Assembly (NCBI GenBank): GCA_012511995.1
Contig: JAAZFA010000223.1
Coordinates: 1 to 16,835 of the forward strand
Length of the DNA: 16,835 bases
Direction of reading: 5' to 3'
DNA from: Thermoproteota archaeon
GTDB lineage: Archaea; Thermoproteota; Bathyarchaeia; Bathyarchaeales; Bathycorpusculaceae
In this document: piece by piece, positions 1 to 6,756 of the stretch
Numbering within the stretch: position 1 is the first letter of the stretch
Layout: the number at the start of each line of letters is the position of its first letter
Notes under the pieces: generated by a model
Told to the model about the DNA's origin: nothing
What the model saw: only the letters and a program-made list of their open reading frames with translations
The model's database searches: none
Program-made: the position numbers and the translations under genes

Positions 1-28
1 AAGATTATTAGAGGTAGAATTGTACTCA

Positions 29-95
29 AAAAGCTTTCATGGTTCTTCCACCGCCGACTCCCCGGCGGTGAGCGTTTTCTATGAAAAAACTTTTT
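29..95. repeat. Imperfect hairpin with GC-rich core
   Basis: An 8-bp perfect inverted repeat (CACCGCCG at 49-56, CGGCGGTG at 63-70) encloses a 6-nt loop. It is flanked by a looser outer pairing of 29-41 with about 81-95 (AAAAAGCTTTCAT against ATGAAAAAACTTTTT). The GC-rich core stands out in AT-rich surroundings. It lies beyond the C-terminal end of the decayed transposase at 199-812, so it could be an insertion-sequence end structure or a terminator. Neither role can be decided from this sequence. Confidence 0.4.
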
Positions 96-198
96 CATGG
101 CACTTCAATGGACACTTGCGTCATAAGTTTTATTTTGATGTTTTCTATTTGGAAGTTTTTTATTACTATCTTAAATTTTGGATAATTTAAATTATGAT

Positions 199-812
199 CT
201 TTTTTTGAGGTTCGTGTTCTTGATTGAGCAAAAACTGTCCTAAGCGGCGGAATAGCTATTTGCTACAAGTCGTCTATAGATTGTAGCGGAACGGCAGTGA
301 GCACAAGGCGCTTGCCAGATGTGGTAATACTGACGGTAAGGTAGCAGTAGACATAACTTGTTCCACGTTCAGCTTGGTGCCTACTATGCCTTCTTTGTAG
401 TGTTTCCCGTAGAAGCGTACACCATACCAGACAAGTGCGATAACAAAGTTGGTTAAGGCTAAACTTTTTTTTGGCGAGTTGTGTTACGTATTTTGTGACC
501 AGTACTTTAGCGGTTTCTAAGGGGCGTTTAGGTTTTGGGTTTTAAGGTAATCTATCAGGTTTTCTGATGTTGGTGTCCTTTTTGTTTTTTGTTTTCGGAG
601 AGCATTGGTAAGTCCTTCAGCATGCAGTTCATCAGGGCTATTTTGAGCACGGGGCTTATGAGGTCAGTTTTTGAACCACGCAAACTGTTTCATCCGAAAA
701 GTGTCAGTTGGAAAGACGAGTTCTTGAACAAAGCTCTTGAGAGCGTCAAGAAGATATTATTCAAACCTTTTCTGGAGAAAGATCCGGACGAATATAGTCA
801 TAAAATTTTGTA
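199..812 (-). pseudogene. Decayed DDE transposase remnant (ISH3/IS4-like)
   Basis: Reading the minus strand and allowing frame changes gives an ordered chain of protein-like pieces: YDYIRPDLSPEKV (starting near 802), YLLDALKSFVQEL, NSPDELHAEGLTNAL, ENLIDYLKTQNLNAP, LETAKVLVTKYVTQLAKK, FVIALVWYGVRFYGKHYKEG followed by IVGTKLNVEQV, then TVSITTSGKRLVLTAVPLQS (ending near 266). The block with an Ala-Leu-x-Trp stretch, a Phe-Tyr-Gly, a Gly-Thr-Lys and a Gly-Lys-Arg-Leu strand resembles the region around the first catalytic Asp of ISH3-type archaeal DDE transposases, from my knowledge of the family. Here the expected Asp is Val (ALVWYG). There are at least three frame changes plus in-frame stops at about 484-486, in the 510s and near 667-669 and 757-759. 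No second or third DDE region is visible, so the gene is also truncated. It is certainly non-functional; the family assignment is moderate. Confidence 0.6.
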
Positions 813-832
813 ACTCCTATTAAAGGAATGAA

Positions 833-840
833 TTTATACT
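833..840 (+). promoter_or_regulatory. TATA-like box for the 872-1758 unit
   Basis: TTTATACT with a purine-rich AAAGG just upstream. Its centre is about 27 nt before position 863, which would start a transcript almost at the first codon of the downstream gene (leaderless or a leader of about 10 nt), as is common in archaea. Confidence 0.4.
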
Positions 841-871
841 TTAAAAGGATAAAAATAAATGCGTGGCGATT

Positions 872-1186
872 ATGAAGTTTTTAATCATTCAAAAAGTAAG
901 GCGTAATGTAGCCTTGGAGCGATGGGCAAAAATGTTGCCATTACAATTCAAATACTTTGAGAGTTTAGAAAAAGAGAAAATAATAGACGTGTACTACCAC
1001 CTTATAGGCCAACAGGGCAGCATGCTCATTATTAATGCGGAGTCCGATGAAAAACTTAGTCGAATCATAGGAAAAGACCCGATGTTTTTTGAATGTGAAA
1101 GAGAAATTTATCCTCTAACAACTCGTCAAACACATGAGAACCAAATCCGTGAATTAATAGGCTCAGCCATAGACTTAGGAATGTAA
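872..1186 (+). CDS. Muconolactone-isomerase-like small protein
   Basis: A 104-residue protein with a likely ferredoxin-like alpha+beta fold of the muconolactone Delta-isomerase type. The resemblance is in the C-terminal half: HLIGQQGSM (43-51), then an acidic SDEKLSRII (58-66), a DPMFF turn (69-73), EREIYPLT (76-83) and a His (88). In the family these form the dimeric barrel. Homologues include catabolic isomerases and many proteins of unknown role, so the substrate here is unknown. I chose ATG 872 because it gives the usual MKFLII beta-strand start; GTG 863 is in frame and equally possible (107 residues) given the TATA box at 833. No strong Shine-Dalgarno site is visible. The stop is 2 nt before the methyltransferase start at 1189, so the two are very probably co-transcribed and may act on one small-molecule pathway. 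Confidence 0.7.
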   Translation: MKFLIIQKVRRNVALERWAKMLPLQFKYFESLEKEKIIDVYYHLIGQQGSMLIINAESDEKLSRIIGKDPMFFECEREIYPLTTRQTHENQIRELIGSAIDLGM

Positions 1187-1188
1187 AT

Positions 1189-1758
1189 ATGTATAACTCT
1201 GATTACCAAGCATTCAATTTAGATGAAAACACACGACGCAGTTGGTATTCTCCAGAAGCGCTATTAATAGAGTTAAAAGAAGGTATGACGTTTGTGGATG
1301 TGGGTTGTGGCGATGGTTTCTTTAGCTTGTTGGCGGCCAAGAAAGTTGGTCCAAACGGTAGAGTTTATGCTGTAGACATCGATGCAGCCAGAATTGAAAT
1401 ACTTCAAAAAAAAGCTAATGCTGTTGGTTTGAAAAATATAGTTGTTGCAATTGGTAGGGCAGAAGACACAGTGTTTTGTGAAGAATGCGCAGACATTGTA
1501 TTTTATAGCATGGTTCTGCATGATTTTGAGGATCCAGTGCAGGTATTGAGGAATGCTAAGCTGATGCTTCATCAGAATGGTCGGGTTATTAATTTAGATT
1601 GGAAAAAAACTAAAACGGATTTTGGTCCTCCAATTGACATCAGATTCAGTGAGCAACAGGTGATTGATATGCTTCAAAGTGTTGGTTTTTGTACTGAGGC
1701 AAGCGAAGCTGGATCCTACCATTACATAATTCAGGGTATACCTAAACATACGCTTTAG
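1189..1758 (+). CDS. Class I SAM-dependent methyltransferase
   Basis: A 189-residue Rossmann-fold methyltransferase of the UbiE/Methyltransf_11 type. Motif I is VDVGCGDGFF (36-45), the SAM-binding glycine loop. The acidic end of strand 2 is in VYAVDID (59-65), the usual ribose-hydroxyl binder. The post-II region is VVAIGRAED (85-93), and the motif IV-like stretch is ADIVFYSMVLHDFEDP (101-116). The length is near the minimum for a complete domain with no extra substrate-binding insert. The substrate cannot be read from the sequence. ATG 1189 follows the stop of the preceding gene by 2 nt, so the pair looks like one operon. Its last 4 nt overlap the stop of the convergent hydrolase gene. Confidence 0.85.
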   Translation: MYNSDYQAFNLDENTRRSWYSPEALLIELKEGMTFVDVGCGDGFFSLLAAKKVGPNGRVYAVDIDAARIEILQKKANAVGLKNIVVAIGRAEDTVFCEECADIVFYSMVLHDFEDPVQVLRNAKLMLHQNGRVINLDWKKTKTDFGPPIDIRFSEQQVIDMLQSVGFCTEASEAGSYHYIIQGIPKHTL

Positions 1759-2360
1759 GTAGTTGCAATAGCATACAGTTTGATTAAGTCAGTTTTAAAC
1801 CATTCAGGTTGATCTTTGTAGGCGGAATGCGATGCGTTATTGTAGACAAGCATTTTTGCGCTTGGTAATTTGTCGACTAAAGTGCGCATTGTTTCGCTTG
1901 ATATAATAGTGTCATTGGTCCCCCATATGATTCGGACTGGAAAATGAAAGTTTTTGAAGGACCAAACCAAGGTCATATTTTCAAACGCATAAGCAGGTGC
2001 GGCTAGTAATAGACCCTTAACTGGGTTTTTTGCAGCATAGTTAAGTGCTATGTAACCACCTATACTAGCACCAACAATAAGTGGAGGTTGATTTGGAAAG
2101 ACATTTTGTAAAGCTTCTGCGATAAATACGGTGTTGGCTTTAGGGTCACGTGTTTTGGGGTGACATTGGCTTATTTCACCATAGGGCATGTCTATTGCTA
2201 AGAAAGGGATTTTCTTTTCAAGAAGCAAATCCAACACGCCTAAGCGTTGCCAAATTTCTATATCGTATGAGAGCCCGTGTAGAAAAACAATCGGTGTTCC
2301 CTGCGTTTGGTTGTATAAAGCTTGGCATTCGTAACCTTCAACGCTAATTGTCGTCTCCAA
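1755..2360 (-). CDS. Alpha/beta hydrolase
   Basis: A 201-residue single-domain alpha/beta hydrolase. The oxyanion-hole motif is FLHGLSYD (26-33). The nucleophile elbow GASIGG puts the catalytic serine at 99. The acid is probably Asp150 in WGTNDTI and the histidine His178 in NNASHSAY. All three positions fall in the family order, so the enzyme should be active, on an unknown ester, thioester or lactone. No signal peptide or membrane segment is seen. The start is TTG at 2358-2360: an in-frame TGA lies 9 nt upstream and no ATG is available before the core fold. A TATA-like box (TATTATAGC, 2379-2387 on this strand) would start transcription close to this codon. The 3' end overlaps the convergent methyltransferase gene by 4 nt. 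Confidence 0.85.
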   Translation of the reverse strand: METTISVEGYECQALYNQTQGTPIVFLHGLSYDIEIWQRLGVLDLLLEKKIPFLAIDMPYGEISQCHPKTRDPKANTVFIAEALQNVFPNQPPLIVGASIGGYIALNYAAKNPVKGLLLAAPAYAFENMTLVWSFKNFHFPVRIIWGTNDTIISSETMRTLVDKLPSAKMLVYNNASHSAYKDQPEWFKTDLIKLYAIATT

Positions 2361-2591
2361 GGTAAATCACAATCGAAGCTATAATACGCAACGCCTTATA
2401 CATAATGTGGAAGCATAAAAATTATAACAATAAACACGTTCAAGTAATGTAATAGTGAATTTTTTTTGAAAATAAAAGTTAACAATAGTTGCTTTGACTT
2501 CATGTTTGCCAGTCAGCTATGTAATAGCGTTTTACACTACCAGAGTTTCTGAGCAGAGTCCGAGTTTAAGGGTGATAGAAATACTGCGATT
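2361..2591. other. Intergenic region with no recognised gene
   Basis: An AT-rich divergent spacer between the hydrolase and the cysS-like pseudogene. It carries the hydrolase's TATA-like box (2379-2387). I looked for a tRNA-like fold around 2520-2575 and found no acceptor stem or T-loop pattern. In the frame of the pseudogene, codons are open from 2553 (after a TGA at 2550) but contain no ATG, GTG or TTG before 2592. Confidence 0.4.
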
Positions 2592-3741
2592 ATACATACA
2601 CTAATCCGAAGATTTGAATTCTTCAAATTGGTAAAAAAAATAATAAAAATGTACACTTGCAGACCTTCTACTTATCAACGACTGCATATAGGTAACTACT
2701 ACACTTTTCTTTTTGAAGACATTCTACAGCGTTACTTAGAATATCTTGGATACACAGTAATTCGACTTACTTTCACTGATATCGAAGACAAAGCTATCAT
2801 GCAAGCTAAAAAAGAAGGTTGACAATTGAAGAAGTAATGCAAAAGAATGAATCAATTTTTTCAGGGATTTCGAATTACTCAGAACCAAAAACCGGACTAT
2901 CAGATTAGAGCATCACAAGCCCCGTTGGTCAAGCGATAAAACTAATCTCAGTACTAATTGACAACAGCTATGTTTTTGGTATACACATCAGGGTAAAAAG
3001 AATGGCTACTTCGATTTTCAAAAATTTGAGGGATTTGGTTAGCCCAAGCGGCGCCGTAGATATCGCAATAATACATATCCCGGTATGCCTTGGAATATAG
3101 ATGATTTCATAATATGACATGGCTGTGGACCCGAACAGGTATGCATAAAACCTCAATTGGAAGTGGAAGGCTTGCATGGAATATTCAGGACGCTACCATT
3201 GTTACCAAACATTTGGGTTTTACTATTGATATAGCCTGTAGCGGTATAGATAATTTGGTTAGGCACCATGATCATAATACTGCTGTCGTTGAGTCGATTT
3301 CTGGTAGTCAGTTCTCGAGGTATTGGCTGCATAGTGGGCACTTATTTGTGAACGGCAAGAAAATGTCTAAGAGCCTCGGCAATGTTTACTATACTAGCGA
3401 CGTTTTAGCTGAGGGTTTTTTAGGCACTCAATTACGATTCTTTTTGATCTATGGTGATTATCGTAGAGAATTAGATTTTACTTTTGAAAACCTTACTGAT
3501 AGCAGTCGTAGATTAGATGATTTGCACGCAATAGTTGCTGATTTGCAGAAGAAAACTAAACAGCCACTTGATAGAAACTCAGACGAGCCCTATGTGTGTA
3601 GAGTAAAAGAGGAAACAAGTCTACATGAACGACGACTTAGACATTAAAAGTGTATTCGATGAGCTCTATAGAATAGTTACTGACATATATCGGCGCTATA
3701 AATTCTTAACAAGTAAAAGAATTAAAAAGTTTTTTAATTGA
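2592..3741 (+). pseudogene. Cysteinyl-tRNA synthetase-like pseudogene
   Basis: A class I synthetase fold can be followed across several frames. Segment 1 (2592-2819) has HTLIRRFEFF, the N-terminal MYTC and the HIGN signature. A lost base near 2820 moves to segment 2 (2819-about 2998; LTIEEVMQKNESIF, then AIKLISVLIDNSY), interrupted by TAG at 2906. Segment 3 (3001-about 3175; NGYFDFQKFEGFG, NTYPGMPWNIDDF) carries TAG at 3040 and TGA at 3115, where a Trp of a WHG motif is expected. Segment 4 (about 3148-3618) has WNIQDATIVTKHLG, an HHDH motif and intact KKMSKSLGN. Segment 5 (3619-3741; MNDDLDIKSVFDELY) is in yet another frame. The probable original start is the ATA at 2592. Of the zinc ligands of canonical CysRS, the first Cys and a His are present, but the position after WNIQ is Asp rather than Cys and the final Glu is absent. 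The source may therefore have been a divergent paralogue rather than the housekeeping cysS. There are at least four frame changes and three stops, so it is not functional. Confidence 0.85.
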
Positions 3742-3772
3742 ATTAAAAAAGGTTGATTTCGTGTTGCAATGC

Positions 3773-4009
3773 TTATTCTAAGTCGCCGACATACTTAATT
3801 CGATCAAAATTTTCTTCTCTGTGAGGTGCCATATCCAATTCGTCGGTTAAGTCTTTGCCGGCGTTATGCATACCCATATGTTCGCCTTCCATCCAGAAGC
3901 TACTCTCAGTCACGTCATAAACTTTACCTTGAAAAGCAAACCATGCTGGTTTTCCGTTTTTTCCGTCATTAGATTCTAGCTCTTGGCGTGTGATCTTTTT
4001 TTGTACCAT
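3773..4009 (-). CDS. Cytochrome b5-like heme-binding domain protein
   Basis: A 78-residue protein made of a single cytochrome-b5-like heme/steroid-binding domain. The pattern is ITRQELESNDGKNGKPAWFA (6-25), then GKVYDVTES (28-36), a Trp (39), GEHMGMHNAGKDLTDEL (42-58) and APH (61-63). The family knows these as a short, soluble prokaryotic variant. His44 or His48 together with His63 are candidate heme ligands, replacing the HPGG histidine of classical b5; this is inferred from position only. I chose ATG 4007-4009 because GAGGA lies 8 nt upstream and the b5 core begins immediately. An in-frame ATG at 4066 would add a 19-residue extension with no domain sense. No signal peptide or membrane segment is seen. 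It lies 70 nt downstream of the zinc-ribbon gene on the same strand, so co-transcription is possible. Confidence 0.8.
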   Translation of the reverse strand: MVQKKITRQELESNDGKNGKPAWFAFQGKVYDVTESSFWMEGEHMGMHNAGKDLTDELDMAPHREENFDRIKYVGDLE

Positions 4010-4079
4010 AAAATTGTCCTCTTTAACTTTAATTTGTTTGGATGGTACCAATAAAGGTTTAGGCATCTTGTATTTTTAG

Positions 4080-5168
4080 TTAGGAGGGAAATGTTGTGGT
4101 TTGATAAGCTGCGCCTATGTTTATGCTGCCTGTGGTTACTCTGTTATGGAAATCTATGTTGAAGATCGCAGGATAATTGTTTGAGTGCAGTAGTGTATCG
4201 TTACCTGAGAAATTTTTAAGGTTAGTTTCTATGTTGCCAAACGAAGGCTTATCAGATATAATTTTCGCTGATACGCTGCCGTCGATTATTAACTCTAAAT
4301 TTACTGAACCGGTGGTTGCATCTGCGTTAACATTGAGATTACTGTCTAGAGTCTTTGTTTGGGTTATATCCATGTTTATTGAGCCAGTTGTGGATTTTAA
4401 GTTGATAGTACGATTTCCACTGATAGTGTTTTCATACATGCGAAAGTTGACTGCACCAGTGGTGGTTTGAAGTGATATATCACCTATGAGGGTTATATTT
4501 CCTTGCAAGTTGGCTTCGACTTCACCTGTGGTAGCTTTAAGTTTTAGATTTTGTATTGTTGCAGGTTTATCAGCGGAGAAACTGACTCGCCCTGTAATGG
4601 AGGAAACGTTTAGGTTAAGTTCTAAATCTGGGTTAACGTAAATTTGAACAGCTACATTAGCACGAGTATTATAGGAGTTTTTTACTTCTACTCGACTGTT
4701 CACAGTTAAGGTATCACCTATTGTTTGGTTGTCGAATGTTGTTATGAACGGATCGTTGATGTTTCCTAAAAGGCCTCTTGACCCATTTACTTGTACATTA
4801 ATGAGCAAATTGTTTGCAATACCAGCTTTAAGAGTTATGATACTTACCGCTCCGATATTAGTGTCGAAGTTGAGGTTAAGCGTTCTCACATTGGGCGAAT
4901 TGTCAACCAATGTTACATTAGAATCCCATGGCTCAAGGGGTGCAGCTACAAAAGTTACAACTATTGCTGCAGTTAACAAGATGACTACTAACCCAATAAC
5001 AACTACAATAAGCGGATCTTTATGTATAGGTCGTAACGGGGCAGAGGTTTTTGAGCTTTGATATTGTGGCTTTGTCGATAAAGAATAGATAACTACGTGT
5101 GTTCCGCATTTATGACAGAAACGTGCGTTCTCTTCCAGTTGTGTTCCACATCTTTGACAATATGGCAA
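4080..5168 (-). CDS. Zinc-ribbon, membrane-anchored beta-repeat protein (DUF4097-like)
   Basis: A 362-residue protein in three parts. Residues 1-25 form a zinc ribbon (Cys4, Cys7, Cys18, Cys21). After a polar linker, residues about 53-77 form one strong transmembrane helix. Residues 80-362 are a Ser/Thr/Asn-rich beta region. In it a Thr-Gly turn recurs at ITGRV (191-195), TTGEV (213-217), TTGAV (236-240), TTGSI (260-264), TTGSV (285-289) and TTGSI (345-349), each followed by alternating hydrophobic residues. The spacing of 22-25 residues implies stacked beta rungs, as in DUF4097-type adhesin-like domains. Topology is probably zinc ribbon inside and repeats outside. The start is TTG 5166-5168, giving MPYC, with GGAAGG about 7 nt upstream. 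Binding partner and role are unknown. Confidence 0.75.
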   Translation of the reverse strand: MPYCQRCGTQLEENARFCHKCGTHVVIYSLSTKPQYQSSKTSAPLRPIHKDPLIVVVIGLVVILLTAAIVVTFVAAPLEPWDSNVTLVDNSPNVRTLNLNFDTNIGAVSIITLKAGIANNLLINVQVNGSRGLLGNINDPFITTFDNQTIGDTLTVNSRVEVKNSYNTRANVAVQIYVNPDLELNLNVSSITGRVSFSADKPATIQNLKLKATTGEVEANLQGNITLIGDISLQTTTGAVNFRMYENTISGNRTINLKSTTGSINMDITQTKTLDSNLNVNADATTGSVNLELIIDGSVSAKIISDKPSFGNIETNLKNFSGNDTLLHSNNYPAIFNIDFHNRVTTGSINIGAAYQTTTFPS

Positions 5169-5198
5169 AACGCTTCCTTCCTTTAAATGAAGGGTAAG

Positions 5199-5223
5199 CG
5201 GTAATTAAATTTAAGCATTACCG
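5199..5223. promoter_or_regulatory. Inverted repeat around a putative TATA box
   Basis: A perfect 7-bp inverted repeat (CGGTAAT at 5199-5205, ATTACCG at 5217-5223) has an AT-only-like centre. On the minus strand the centre reads CTTAAATTTAATTAC, a plausible TATA element 35-45 nt upstream of the TTG start at 5168. A dyad straddling the TATA box would suit a repressor operator. The role is inferred from position alone. Confidence 0.3.
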
Positions 5224-5380
5224 AAAAAAGAGAAATATTTGGGCTTATTGAAGCTATGCTTCGGTACTTCTACACCTGTTTCTCTTGAGGGTAGGTACTT
5301 AAATTTCAGTTTTTCACTGAGATAGAAAACACTTTTTTTACCTGGAGGATATGTTGGATGGAACGGAATAAGGAACTAAT

Positions 5381-5388
5381 TTTTATAA
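5381..5388 (+). promoter_or_regulatory. TATA-like box for the 5433-6756 pair
   Basis: TTTTATAA sits about 45 nt before the ATG at 5433, predicting a transcript start near 5410 and a short leader that still contains the GAGGAAG ribosome-binding site (5422-5428). A second AT-rich stretch (ATATATATTA, 5401-5410) is less suitable, because a start 26 nt downstream of it would leave out that ribosome-binding site. Confidence 0.4.
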
Positions 5389-5432
5389 TAAAACTAACCC
5401 ATATATATTAGAGAATATTTTGAGGAAGAAAT

Positions 5433-6101
5433 ATGGCTTATTTTGCTGATCGAGTTGATGCTGGTAAGCGCCTTGCCGAGGCGTTAGCAGATTTTCATGG
5501 TAAAAACGCAGTAGTTTTAGCGATTCCCCGCGGAGGCGTAGTTGTTGGCTTTGAAATTGCAACGGCGCTCGGTCTCCCGTTGGATGTTATTGTCCCACGT
5601 AAACTGGGCGCTCCAGGTAACCCTGAATTAGCCATTGGAGCAATAGCTGAAGATGGATCCACAATACTCGACGACAATCTAATCACCTATCTAGGCGTCT
5701 ATAACGAATACATAAAAGAAGAAAGCGAACGGCAACTAGCAGAAATTACAAGACGTATACAAGTATACCGAGAAGGAGCACCTTCTATCGACATTAAAGG
5801 AAAAGAAGTCATAGTAGTTGACGACGGTATTGCAACTGGTTCCACAATGAAAGCAACGTTGGTATCCGTAAAAACCCGAGGGGCTAAAAATGCCACTATC
5901 GCAGTACCAGTTGGACCACCCCAAACAATACAAGAGCTCAAGCGGCAGACCAATCGTGTCGTATGCCTCTACATGCCAGAATCTTTCCAAGCTGTCGGCC
6001 AATTTTACGAAGATTTCAATCAGACAAGTGACCAAGAGGTCATCAAGCTACTAAGGTTGTGTAAAGAGGGTTTAGGGACCAACTCAGAGGGGAGACTTTA
6101 G
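5433..6101 (+). CDS. Phosphoribosyltransferase-family protein
   Basis: A 222-residue type I phosphoribosyltransferase fold. The PRPP-binding loop is VIVVDDGIATGSTMK (126-140), with the paired acidic residues at 130-131. PRGG (32-35) and the RKLGAPGNPELAIGAI block (56-71) are characteristic of the orphan family often found next to, or fused with, dienelactone-hydrolase-like proteins. That association is family knowledge; the natural substrate is not established. The middle segment (about 88-118) looks helical and may form the hood. GAGGAAG lies 5 nt before ATG 5433, a strong site for this start. The next gene begins 4 nt after the stop, so the two form a tight operon. Confidence 0.85.
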   Translation: MAYFADRVDAGKRLAEALADFHGKNAVVLAIPRGGVVVGFEIATALGLPLDVIVPRKLGAPGNPELAIGAIAEDGSTILDDNLITYLGVYNEYIKEESERQLAEITRRIQVYREGAPSIDIKGKEVIVVDDGIATGSTMKATLVSVKTRGAKNATIAVPVGPPQTIQELKRQTNRVVCLYMPESFQAVGQFYEDFNQTSDQEVIKLLRLCKEGLGTNSEGRL

Positions 6102-6105
6102 CAAT

Positions 6106-6756
6106 TTGAGCAGTATCCAATCAGCACTAAAAATTCCAGTGGAGAATGTCGAAGTTAAAGGTAACATGTTTCTACCCCAAGATACAAAGTCCCTAGTAAT
6201 TTTCGCACATGGTAGTGGTAGCAGTCGTTTTAGCCCACGTAATCAATACGTTGCCAAAGAATTCAACAAAGCAGGTATGGGAACATTGCTTTTTGACTTA
6301 CTGACGCCTGGAGAAGAAGAGGAAGATACGTTAACCGGGCAGTATCGATTTGACATTAATTTACTTTCGAAACGACTTGTCGGTGTCACTAAGTGGCTTC
6401 TTAACGATCCAACGACTTCAAAATTGAAGATAGGTTTTTTTGGCGCAAGTACAGGTGCAGCAGCTGCTTTGATTGCTTCAACTAAGTTGCCTGAAGAAAT
6501 ATCGGCTGTAGTGTCACGTGGTGGAAGACCTGACTTGGCAGAACCGTTCCTTTCGCAAGTTCGAGCGCCTACATTACTTCTTGTAGGTGGTTGGGATGAA
6601 GAGGTTATCTCACTAAACGAGCAGGCACAAAATCGAATGAAAAACGAAAACAAACTGGTGATTATTCAAGAAGCAACACATCTTTTTGAGGAACCTGGAA
6701 AGTTAGAGGAAGTCGCCAAATTAGCAACAGCTTGGTTTAGAAAATACTTGCAGTAG
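6106..6756 (+). CDS. Dienelactone-hydrolase-like alpha/beta hydrolase
   Basis: A 216-residue alpha/beta hydrolase. The oxyanion region is AHGSGSSRFSPRN (34-46), where the HGSGSSR signature is typical of the hydrolases that accompany orphan phosphoribosyltransferases. The nucleophile elbow GASTGAA places Ser at 115. The acid is probably Asp164 in VGGWDEEV and the histidine His192 in EATHLFEE. No signal peptide is seen. The likely start is TTG 6106-6108, 4 nt after the upstream stop; GGGGAG at the end of the phosphoribosyltransferase gene could serve as a ribosome-binding site, with a spacing of about 12 nt that is slightly long. Translational coupling is likely. The gene ends exactly where the convergent gene at 6757 ends, leaving no terminator space. 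Confidence 0.85.
   Translation: MSSIQSALKIPVENVEVKGNMFLPQDTKSLVIFAHGSGSSRFSPRNQYVAKEFNKAGMGTLLFDLLTPGEEEEDTLTGQYRFDINLLSKRLVGVTKWLLNDPTTSKLKIGFFGASTGAAAALIASTKLPEEISAVVSRGGRPDLAEPFLSQVRAPTLLLVGGWDEEVISLNEQAQNRMKNENKLVIIQEATHLFEEPGKLEEVAKLATAWFRKYLQ

Noticed and set aside
589..813. 74-codon plus-strand open frame starting TTG
   Set aside because: It lies antisense to the ordered minus-strand transposase pieces, has no ribosome-binding site, and is best explained as a shadow of that decayed gene.
2520..2580. Possible tRNA-like stretch upstream of the pseudogene
   Set aside because: No acceptor stem, anticodon arm or TTC-loop pattern could be placed.
3114..3647. 177-codon frame as an independent gene
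   Set aside because: It is only the KMSKS-containing segment of the broken CysRS-like gene. Its first 11 or so codons and its last 10 or so run out of the family's frame, and matching pieces continue on both sides in other frames.
4177..5061. Several plus-strand frames opposite the beta-repeat gene
   Set aside because: They are antisense to a gene with a clear zinc ribbon, membrane helix and repeats, and have no motif of their own.
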